64,000 nucleotides of DNA, from NCBI GenBank assembly GCA_028583605.1, contig CM053326.1, positions 13,494,587 to 13,558,586 of the forward strand. The letters run 5' to 3'. This document shows, one piece after another, positions 11,001-23,000 of this stretch (positions within the stretch are counted from its first letter, which is position 1; every line of letters starts with the position of its first letter). The notes under the pieces are model-generated. The model had not been told where the DNA came from and did not search any database. It saw only the letters and a list, made by a program, of their open reading frames with translations. Made by a program: the position numbers and the translations under genes. Origin of the DNA: Dastarcus helophoroides. Taxonomy: Eukaryota > Arthropoda > Insecta > Coleoptera > Bothrideridae.

Positions 11001-14000
11001 AGAGTACAGAAAGGGGATTTTTTTTATTTGTGGTTTTATGAGAAAAAATTATTCTTTATAAAACTCCTGCTTGATCTTAAATCACCGAAAATGACATTTC
11101 TTTTTCGAGATTTTTTGTTAGAAGTTCAATTATTTGAAAATTTCAAAAAATGGCAAAAAGTAAATTGTTGTTTTTTATTGTTGTGGTTTAAGATTAAACA
11201 GGAACTTTTATAAACAATGATTTTTTTTCGTAAATCCACAAATAAAAAAGAAACCCCTCTTCAATACTCTATCTTGGGACACAGTAAATGTTAAACCTTC
11301 TATTCTTAACTCTTAAAAAATGTAACAATATTATTTTTCGTATATAGTAATACTTCATAATTTCAAACTATTTATGTAAGTATAATCAGTTTAAAAATTC
11401 CTAAGAAAATAGTAAAATAGTCTATTTACTTTGAAAGCTTTGCACCTCGGATTTCTGCCCTGGTATATAGTGGATTATTTGAAAAAAAAAAGAAAATCTT
11501 TAATCATTACTTCATCAACTTTAGGTAAATTTTGGAAATCACCACGAACAAAACCTTCTTCCATTGTCGATTGCTTCTCGGCAACAACAAAGGAAACAAT
11601 TAAGAAGTTTCCACTAATCAAAAGTACTACTAATTTTACCGTTAGGTGATGTAAATAGTAAACTTAAAAAATTATTATTATAAAGTTAAACTATTTTTTT
11701 TAATGGGACGAAACGAAACTTTCTTTTAAAAATGTTTTCAATACAAAATATACAGATTGCTATTTAAAATAAGAAAGTTGATGGATGTATAATACTTTCG
11801 GTATAAGCGGAAGTGGGACGAAAATATTTTTAAAAGAAAGTTTTGCCCCGACTAGCCCCATCCACAAAATCAGTTTTTCTTTATATTAAGTGGTACTCCA
11901 CAAAAAGGTAACCGCCCTATTTTCAAAAGCACCCTGCATATCAATCAATATTGTCGATATTAAATACCCTGCATGGTGTGTAGATTAAACTGGAAATTTT
12001 GAAAAAGGGCCAAAATTTGAGAAAAACCTTTCGGAGATCTTGCGAGAAATGTCGAAATTTCGAAAAAGTCAAAATTTTAAAAAAAGTAAATTTCCAAAAG
12101 CTGATTTTTATGAAAAAAAAATGGCAATTTTCAGAACAAGTCGAATTTAGAGAGAAATTATTTCTTAGAATTTTTACTTTATTTAAACTTTGTCATATTC
12201 TTGAAAACAAGAAATAATTTTTTCAAAATTTATAAACGAATTTTGCAAAAAAGTCGAAATCTGAGAAAAGTCCAGTTTTAAATGAAAATGTCCAGAAACG
12301 GAAAATATCGAAGTAGGATGGTAAAAGTCAGAATGTGGACAATTTCGAGAAACAAGTTGAAATCACTGGAAAACCAAATATTTAGAAAAAACATGAGAAA
12401 AACCGAGTATTAATAAAATAGACATCGAAAAAAAACTATCTGTTTAGAAACCATCCTTTAAATTTCAAGAAAAAGACCAAATTTTCGGTAAAATATTCAA
12501 AAACTTCCAAAAAAAGTCCAAATTTGGGAGAAAAATTGGAATTTCGAGAATAAAGTAGTAATTTCGAAAAATATGACTTTCGAGAAAAAAAATTTTTTGA
12601 AGAAGTCGGAATTTTTAATAAACCACATTTGAAAATAAAAACCTAATCTTTCTAAAAACCCTGAAATATGTGCAAAATTTGAAAAAATGTCAAAATTTTT
12701 AAAAGTCGAATGTATGAAGACACAATTTTCAGAAAAAGTCAAATTTTAAGAAAGATAAATCGCAAATTTCAAAAACATTGTTCTCAAAAGTAAAGGCGTT
12801 GAATTTATAGGACATTTTTCTATCCAAATCCCCAAAATAATTTTTCTCTCTGGATTCTGGATTCGTTGTGGGTTGCCTAAAGTTTAGGCCAGCACTTAGT
12901 CCACCCTTTCCGGGTCCATTGTGCTATCCCCGCGATTGAGGTGTCCTTGATCATTCATTCAGCCACCCAACCTTGTTGAGAAACTGAAGAACGTCCCTTG
13001 GATGCGCCTCTCTCAAACTGGCCACACTAGGCCAGAAGTCCCCCAGCGTAGATCCTCTGATTGATGCTAGTGCCGGGCAGTGACACATCACGTGCTCGAC
13101 ACTCTCATCTTCTTTTAAACACCCTCTACAGCTCGGGTCGTTTATAATTCCCATTCTGTGGAGGTGTTTGTTTAATCGACAGTGACCTGTCCATATCCCT
13201 ACAAGTTTCCTGAGATTATTCCTTGAGAGTTGTAGGCATAGTTTTGCCCTTTCCCTGCACGGCATTCTAATGAATGCGTGAGTTTGTCGTCATGTTGTTA
13301 TTGATACCCATAAGGCTTTGTGTTTACGATAAATTTCTTTGTTAAATAGGGATCTTACGGTTGATCTCGCCAGGGGAAGGGTTGGTTCTGGTCCAACGAA
13401 TTGTCCCTCCGAACCCTTCCTCGCCAGTTTGTCAGCGCGTTCATTTCCCTCTTTCTCAGAATGTCCTTTGATCCATATTAGATCAATTGCATTCTCTTGT
13501 GATAGATGTTCTAGAGCTAGGAGGCAGTTCCATACCAGCACTGAGTTTGATTTCATATTCCTCAGAGCCTTAAGGGCTGCCTGGCTGTCCGTCTTTATTT
13601 GGATATATTTTCCTGTAATGTTCAGTTGCGTCATTTGTTCGGCGCCATATAAAATTCCCAACATCTCCGCTTGAAAGATTGTTAAGTATTTATCTAACTT
13701 AATACTTACATTTAGGTTCAGGTTTTCCGAGAAGATTCCTGTTCCAGTGCCCGTATTTGTTTTCGATCCATCCGTGTATATACTTACGTCTGGTATCCTT
13801 GCTTGTACTTCATCAATTTTTATGCGTTAGGATTTTGTGAAGTTATATTTCACCGGTAGATGGTCCATCGGCGCACCCAGAATAGGTACCTTTTGGAGCG
13901 CCCCCTCCATTATTCGCCGGTGACCCACCATTTTACCTACCGTATTCCACATTCCTCCTGCTCGCAAACGGATAGCAGAAGCCGCCCCTCAAGAAATATA

Positions 14001-17000
14001 TCGAGAGGTGGCAGGCACAAAGTCACCTCCATTGCTGCTGTTGGAGTGGATTTCATTGCTCCTATCACTGCCAGACTGGATCAATCTGGATGTGATTTAG
14101 CTTTTGTTTTATAGTGGCGCACTTTGTCTTTTTTTTCTTAAGATTTGCATTAACATTCCGATCTAATTTAGAGAGAAAAGTCGACATTTTTAAAAATTTA
14201 AAACAACACATGCTAAGATAAAAGCCGAAATTTGTTGAAAATGACAAAAAGTAGAATTTGAGAAATAGAATCGGAATTTCGAAAAAGACAAGTTTTGGGG
14301 AAAAGGCAAATTTTAGAAAAAATACTATTTTAAGAGAAAAAGTATGAATTTAGAGGAAAAAGGACTTTCTAGAAATATTAAATAATAATAAGATAAAAAT
14401 TTTAAAATTCTTGAAGAAGGCAAACATGTAAGAAACCAGTCAAAATTTCTAAAAAATCATATTCTAAAAGGTTGAAATATTCATAAAAAGCACAATGTTT
14501 AGAAAAATGACGGAATCTTGGAAAAGAAAACGGAATTTCGAGAAAACTTCAAAATGAACAAAAATTCAAAACTTTCCAGAGAAAGTCAAATTTTAAGAAA
14601 AAAAGGCGAATTTTGGAATAGTTCAAATAAAAAAGACAAATTTTGAAAAAAATATTCGAAATTCGAAGAAAAAGACGAAGTTTCGAGAACAAATGGAAAT
14701 TTCGCACAAAAAATCTAATTTTGCGAAAATATGCAAGTAGAATACAACCTAGACTGCAAATTCATGCAGCCCTCCAGGCGTGTATAGTGAATCCTAGAGA
14801 GCAACCGCTTTGCTAGGTGGCAGTGTTTAAACTGTTGGTAGTTCAGCTACCTATGATTTACTATACACGCCTGGAGGGCTGCAAGAATTTCCAGTCTAGG
14901 TTGTATTCTACCTGTCTACGACCATATATCCAATACTTCTATATGGCCAGTTCCTCGTTTCTTGTGGGAAAGGCTGTTCTTTCTCGCTGACCTTCACACG
15001 CGGTGATGAGTCGCAATGCGCAGGTGTTACAAATCATCTGTGCATGGCCAAAGTCAGTTGTGCACAGCCAAACGTAAACACTGGTTTAAATCGCGCGTAG
15101 CGATTCATTCATTTCATGCGCAATACTCGCCAATCACCCATGTTCCATCTTTATCGGGTTTGGTAGAATAAACTCGCGAAGAGAGTAGGGAGCTGACCAT
15201 ATAGAAGTATTACATATATGCATACGACATTGTTGGCGATGTCCATAGTTCTCTAAGGAGCAATAGGTGGCGGTAGTTTGAGAGTCACACGCTTGACGTT
15301 CCTTGATTCTTTAGTACTTACTTGTCGGAACATTTGTTAGCATTCGAGTTGGATATACCAAACTGACGAGATCTAACAAGATCGAAACTGGTCTTTGGTT
15401 TCCAAACTTCGAATATAATAAATGTTCAAACCTATTGGTCTGTGCATTAGAATCTTTGCAAAAATAGTCAAATTTCTAGAAGAGTCGTTTATAAAAAGGC
15501 AAATTTTGAAAAAAACCGAAATTTTGAGAAAATGATAAACTTCAAGGAAAAATTGAAATTTTCAAGAACATACAGCATCAGATTTTACGAAAAAAGGCGG
15601 ATTTGGTGGAAAATATCAAAATTTCAAAAAAAAGAACTTCGAGAAAAAGAAAACTTTCAAAAACGAAAAATGAATTTAAAAAAATCAAAATTTCGAGAAA
15701 AAGATCTAAGTTTTGAGAAAAAGGTTTAATTTTGGTAGAAATTTCCCAGAGAGATTTAAAGTTTATCGAAATTTAGAAAAAAAAATCAAATTATAAGAAA
15801 AATCGAAATTTTAAGAAAAAAGTTCCTGCCTGAATATTTCTTCTTGACTGCTTGAGTTAGAGGGAAACAGGCGTCTCACACTGCCTCAATGTGGCCTCAG
15901 AAAATGTCCAGTATTAAGATAAACGTCGAAATTTTAACAAACAAGCTGAAAATGTTCTGTTAATTTTTATACTTTATAGAAATTTAAAATTTCCAATATC
16001 TTTCAAAATTTCTAGACGAATGTTTTTTACAATTTTTTTTTTTATATCAAAAGGCCGACCAAATTTCGGGGAAAAGGCAAGTTTTAATAAATAAGCTGAG
16101 ATTTGCAGTCAGATTTTAAAAAAATCGAAATTTTCAGAAAAAAGTGAAATTTCGAAAAATGAACTTTCGACAAAATAACCACGAATTTTTAAATAAAAAT
16201 TCGAAATTTTGACAAAAGTCATGTTTGATAAAGGAAGTCGAATTTTATTAACAACTTTGAAGTTTTAAAGGAAACCAAAGACAAATTCTGTGAAAAAAGA
16301 TGAAATTTAAGAAAAAAGTCGAAATGTCGAAAAACTATTTTATTTAAATTTCAAAGGAGAAAATGAAATTTTGGGAAAAGTCCCCCCATTTGAATACATA
16401 TAAACTTTCATTTGCTGCATTAACCAGAGGGGGGGGGGGACAAGCGCTCCACCCTGCCCTATTCTAATTGCGCCTATGTTGGAGGCCCATTTTAAATTTG
16501 TTTGTTAGAACCATATATTTAATACTCCTACATTGCCAGCTTCGCGTTTTAGGAAGGTCCAATACCCTCTCTGTCTACTAGACTTCTCTACGGAGATGAT
16601 TTCCAACGCGCAGGCGTTAGAAATTAGATGTGCATGTAAACATGAAAGTGTAAAGAGTCTATTGGTCTAAATAATTTTCATTATTAACATTCGGAATTGA
16701 CGCCTGCGTGAGACTCGTCGATTTTTTTGGATTTTATCCTTTACGGAGGAGACAGCTTTCGTTTACGGAGAGAATATGGAACTGGCAATATAGGACTATT
16801 AAATAAATATATGGATAGAACTGTAAAATACCAGAAAATAATAAAATAAAATAAATAGTATTTTATTTTGATACAATGTCCTTTTTTTCTAACCTATAAC
16901 AACAAGTATACTTTATTTTCTCAAATAAAAGGTGGCAACCATAGGTCCATTTAGAAGTTTTTTAATTCCTCCAGTTGCCAAGGGCTTAACCAGTATTTTG

Positions 17001-20000
17001 CATTCTCTCTAATTGTTTTGGCACCTTTTATGCGCTTACTACGATTTTATTTAAAGATAATACAAACATTTGAAGAACTTGATTTTTTCAAATGAGGAAA
17101 TTACACTGAATTCAAAAACGTTAAAACTCAGTATCGCGTCCCTAAGATATAACGAAATTCGTTCTCGGAAACAGTTTAATTTAGAGAATATCCACGAATG
17201 TCAATGAAAAGTCCTTAAAAGCTGATTATTATTGGAATGGTTTTTAAATTTTTTCGATAGGTCTTGAATTAAAGAAATTACAACTGATTTTTAAAGTAAG
17301 CCATTTTCTATTTCTTTCTGAGTAAAAGTAGGACGAATTGGAATTCAGTTATTGTTTTATCATTAAATAGTACCCTACCATATACTAATGGTTTCCAAGG
17401 TTTTCGTAGTGGAAATCAAATTTAGTTCAGTCTGTATAATATGTAAACGCTTTAGCTGTAAAAAGTTGCTTTCTGTGTGGTAAAATTTTCCTTTCGTTTT
17501 TAGGGACTCTTACGATATCACCATAGTGGGCGGAGGAATAGTCGGAGTTGCAACTGCAAGGGAATTGTCTCGCAGATATCCAAAATTTAAATTACTTCTT
17601 GTCGAGAAAGAATCAAAATTAGCTCAACATCAAACCGGAAACAACAGTGGCGTCATTCATGCGGGTATCTACTACAGACCAGGATCTACTAAAGCTAGAT
17701 TTTGTACAGAAGGATCTAGGCTAATGTACAGCTACCTCGATGAACACGACATACCTTATAAAAAGAATGGGAAGCTGATCGTCGCTACTAACGCTTTAGA
17801 GGTTAAAAGACTCCAAGTGATACATCAGCGAGCTGTAGCAAACGGTGTACCCGACTTGCAGCTCCTTAAAGGTACTAAAGCGATCCAGCAAATTGAACCT
17901 TTCTGCAATGGGATACAAGCACTTCATTCTCCTACAACTGGAATAGTTGATTTTGCTGAAGTAACTCGTCACTTTGCTCAAGATTTCCAGAATAATGGGG
18001 GTGAAATTAGGTGCGACTTTGCTGTAGGTATTTTATTTTATTTTAATTAAACTATGATTCGATTTATCAGGATCCTATTTTATAGGTAAAAAATATACAA
18101 AGATCGAATGATGATGAATATCCAGTTGATATTACTTCAGGAAAAGCTAAGATACATACAAAGTACGCCGTCACTTGCGCTGGTTTACAATCTGATAGGT
18201 TAGCAACAATGACGTACTGTCCAAGAACTCCTAAAATCATTCCGGTTAGAGGTGAATATTTTATGCTTCACCCTCGAAAAGAGCATTATGTGAAAGCCAA
18301 CATCTATCCAGTTCCCGATCCGAATCTTCCGTTCTTAGGAGTTCATTTTACACCTAAAATGGATGGTACCATTTGGGTGGGACCCAATGCTGTTATTGCC
18401 TTTAAAAGGGAAGGTTACAGGTAGGAAACAAATTAGTTTTTTCGTTAATGAAATGTTACTACGGGAGTAGTTATAATGGGACAGGGTCATTGGCGTATTT
18501 ACGATTTTTTTCTAGAGGAGGTCTGGACCCTGAAAAATGATGACCAATAAATGTACAAAATAAAGGTAATTTAAACTTGAAATGACGATTTCGATAATCC
18601 ATTTGTGGAATGTTGCTTTAGATAAAATTACCCAAAATGATTTTCAGTGAGAAGTGTTCATTTTGATTGCTGCATTAATTAACTAATTTTTAAATAACTT
18701 TAATTTTCGACTTTTCTCTACAAAAACGTTCAACACTTTTTCGGGCGTAACGTTTCCTTCGACGTGTTTTGATTTTCTCTTCAAAATTAAATTTAAATTA
18801 TTTAAATTAGAAAATTATTTGTAAATTGGGAATTTTCTTCTATGTACATTTTTTTTTCCAAATGTGAATCTCGACATTTCGATTTTCTTATTAAAGTTCT
18901 AAAGTTTCATAAATTTTATACTTTCAATTTCTTCTGACATCTTTCATGTAAGTAAAAGTTTCGACCTTTTCAAGAGATTTTGAGTTTTTTCGACCCCTCT
19001 AGCTTTTTTTTCGAAGTTTCAATTTTTAACCTGAAAATTTGTTAAAGCCCCATTTTTTAATCAAAATTGTGATTTTTTCAAAATTGCGATTTGAAATGCA
19101 GCTTTGACTTTTTCCCCCAAAATTTTGACTTTATGAACAAAATATTATTTCAGTACGATTTTCATTTTATTTTCTAAATGTTGATTTTAAATTGAATTTC
19201 AGTTTTTTTTAATAGTACACCAAGACCTCACTTTGCGTCGGGGTTACGTTCTAAAAAAACACGACGCAAATTGAAACGACGCAAAGTAAATTAAGATTTT
19301 CTATAGCAAACCATGTAAAGATCGAAGATAGGTTTCAGGGTTACGAAAATACTACTTTTTAAAAAGAAAATTGAACAAAGTAAACATTTCAAAAACAAAA
19401 ATAATATAAAATTTTATTACATACATACAAAAAACAAAAAAAAAACGTATTCAATTAAAACAAAATAAACTATCCAATTAATTTATGAATAACAAAATTA
19501 AAATTAATTACTGTCTGATGAGTCCATAGTGGCTGTTATGTAAGTCGGCTTTCTTTCACAAAAAATTGGACCAATGTTTGCCGAACAGCTTTTTTTTCAA
19601 CGTAAAATAAATTTCCTTGTAGCAATTGATATTCGTAGCTACCGCCTGGGACACTTTAAAACTCCTTCCGCTATCAGGATCGTTTTTAAAAAAATCTCCA
19701 TAGCTTCGTCAATCAAACACATCGCGTCGGAAATTTGTTTGGAGGTTAAATTTGTTCTTCGGAGATTTCTATTGAACGGTCACTGTCATCTTCTCCATTA
19801 GCAAACTGCAATTCCAGTTGCAATAGTTCTTCATTAGAGAATTCTTGGTTGTGCGAGGTTAGCAATTCATTTATGTCAGTCTCCCTCATACCTTCAAAAT
19901 TAAACTCTCTAGCTAAATTAGAAAATTCATGACGAACAGCTGGTGTACCATCAACTTCTGCAGCGGATATTCGGTGAACACATTCAGGCCATATTTTGCG

Positions 20001-23000
20001 CCAAACACCATTAGTGCAAAATGATTTAATCTCCTCCCACGAATCGGAAATAATTTCTGTGGCTTTCATAATGTTGAACTTTTTCCAAAACTCTAGCATG
20101 TTAGGCTTATCTTGTCCATCAGTCTCACTTAAAAGAAGTTTAAATGTTCGTCGAAGGTAATAACTTTTAAAAGTCTATATTACTCCCTGATCCATCGGCT
20201 GAATAACTGGTGTCGTATTAGGAGGCAAAAATACAAATTTCACGTTTTCTGACAATTCATCAACATAAACTGGGTGGCCAGGAGCATTGTCTACTAGGAG
20301 CAAAGCCTTGAAGTTTAAGTTTTTCTTGTTGCAATAAGCTTTAATTTCTGGAATAGTACAAGTTGAAACCCAGTTTTGAAATAATGATGTTGTTATCCAT
20401 GCTTTTTTGTTTTCTCGCCAGTGGACAGGAAGCAAATTCTTTGAACAACCTTTCATAGCTCTTGGATTTTCTGATTGATAAATGAGATATGGTTTAAATT
20501 TGAAATCACCATTTGCATTACCACCAAGAAGAAGAGTCAGTCTATCCTTGCTAACTTTAAATCCTGGCGCAGATTTTTCTGTTTTAAATATGAAAGTTCT
20601 GTTAGGTGGACGTTTCCAAAATAACCCAGTCTCGTCAACATTAAAGACTTGTTTCGGATCATAGCCACCTTCATGAATTAATGCTTTTAACTCTGTCAGG
20701 TAGCGTTCTGCAGCAGTTAAATCAGCGCTAGCTGCTTCGCCTTTAAGAGCAATACTGTGCAGATTTGCTCGAACCTTGAATCTTACAAACCAGCCCTGAC
20801 TAGCTTCAAATGTTTCTTTCTTGTCTGTATTACTACCACTAGCATTATCGTTGGATACTGCTTTACTTTTTATGTCATCAAATAAGCTTTTTGCTTTCGT
20901 CTGAATCACCATTTTACTTAATGGTATTCTCTGCGCAACTTTATTTTCAATCCAAATCGAAAGCAAGGACTCCATTTTGATCATCAAAGCACTCCTTGTA
21001 CGGGTCATCGTTTTAGCATCTAATGATGTTGCAGATTTTGCAACCTCTCTTATTTTATCCCCATCTCGATTTCTAATAGTTCTGACAGTTGTTCCAGCCA
21101 GACCAACAGCCGTTGCTACCTCCACAGCCTTCTCTTCCTTATCAAATCGTCGCAGAATATCTAATTTTGTCTCAAAGCTGATAGTTTTTTTTTTAAAACT
21201 GAAATACAGAACTTGTCCCCTGAAATCAAGAAAGGTTAAAAAACACAACAAACGTTACTCTAACGCGTTTCGATAGCCAAGCTGTAAACAGTATCTCTCT
21301 GAGGATGACAGCTAGGCTTTCGAAATGGGTCAAAGCAACGTTTGTTGTGTTTTTTATTTTTTTTTTTTTTTTGGTTTCAGGGGACAACTTCTATATTTCA
21401 ATGATAGTACTTGTAAAAAAGAGATAAGTCACCAACCATCCGCCTGTGCTCTAGTGTTTCGAGAGAATCAGTCAAACTCTCATCATCATTTAGGCGAATC
21501 GCTCTTCTTTGAATTGAAGCCAAAAGAGCTAAAAGGTGCTTTGGGGCTGAATTCCAAACATGAGAACAGTATTCTAAACTTTTTAAACTTACTACTATTT
21601 TAAACTTAAAATTTTTAAAAAAGTAAAATTTACACTTAATACGCTTTAACAAGTTTTAAAAACAAATTTAGAATTTCGAGAAAGTATGCTTTCAAATTTC
21701 AAGTTGAAATTTAAGAGAAGAAAAATTAAAAATTCTATGTTTTAATCCAGAATAACGTTTCGAAAAACAAAAATTTTCATAGTTTATCTATAATACGAGT
21801 TTTTTTAATATTAAATTTATGTCAAAATATTCGACTTAATCTCAAAGATTCGAATTTTTTCGAACTTCCCACATTTAAATCAGATTTCATCAATCATTAC
21901 TTAAAGTTTCTAGGAAAACTTGTAATTTTCAATTTAAAGTCGACATTTCGAGAAAAATTCAACATTTCTATTTAAACTTAAAACTTTGAAAAAAAAGTCT
22001 TGATTAGACTAAACTTTTTTCAAAATTTTGACTTCTTATTCTCGAAATTTTCAGTTGAAACTTAAAATTTATCACAGTACAATATTTTAATTATAAAATC
22101 TGACATTTTAACACCGTTCTTTCAGAAGAACGTTTACTTTTTGCAAGACTCGAAATCTATAAAAATAAAATTAAAGTTTTGCACCAAATTTCTGGAAAAA
22201 AAACAGAGTTTCTGAAAAAAATGAAATTTATAAAAAAAATGTTTAAAATCCAATTGCTAAACTTAAAATTTTGAAAAAATTACGAACCTTCGACTTGTTG
22301 CTTAGTAAATTTGAAAAAAGAAAAAAATTTAAAACTAGAGAATTAAATAACAAATTTGCCAACAAAATTTTTATAAATCCAATTTTTTTCAAAGTTTACG
22401 TTTTGATTCAACATTTAGACTTTTTCATTACATTTTAATTTAAAAGTCAAAATTTTATGATCAAACTCGGGATTGATATCCAATTTTCTCGCTGACAGAT
22501 CTCTTCAGGTCGTCGTCGATGGCATCCCATCCGAGACATTTGCGATTAACGCAGGGGTGCCTCAGGGGTCTGTTCTGTCTTCTACTCTATTTCTGTTACA
22601 CATAAACGATCTCTTAACTTCAACTTTCAATCCTATATACAGCTACGCAGATGATAGTAACCTTGTGTCATCTTTTTTCTCCGACAAACCATTATCTATC
22701 GCTGCTTCAAATCGACTAAGGGAACAGCAGATACAGACTATTAATCGGGATCTCGAGATTATTCTGGAATGTGGTAAGAACCATTTGGTCGAATTTAACT
22801 GCTTCAAAAACTCAGGCCGCGATTTTCTCTAAGAAAACATCAAGGAATAATGCAACAAACATACTAATGGACGGTAAAATCCTTCCGATGGGATCTAATC
22901 TATCTATCCTAGGAGTGAATGCGAGCACTAACTTCTCTTAGGACGATCATGTGCGCGCCTTTGCGAAGTCCGCCTCTCAGAAGCTAGGCTTTCTTTTTAG

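Noticed and set aside
10980..11213. 77-residue open frame in L2HGDH intron 1
   Set aside because: It runs through the arm and loop of a MITE and has no protein features.
13339..13674. 111-residue plus-strand open frame
   Set aside because: It is antisense to a clear RNase H domain on the minus strand.
20482..21276. Plus-strand open frames over the Tigger transposase
   Set aside because: The transposase on the minus strand accounts for the long open region.
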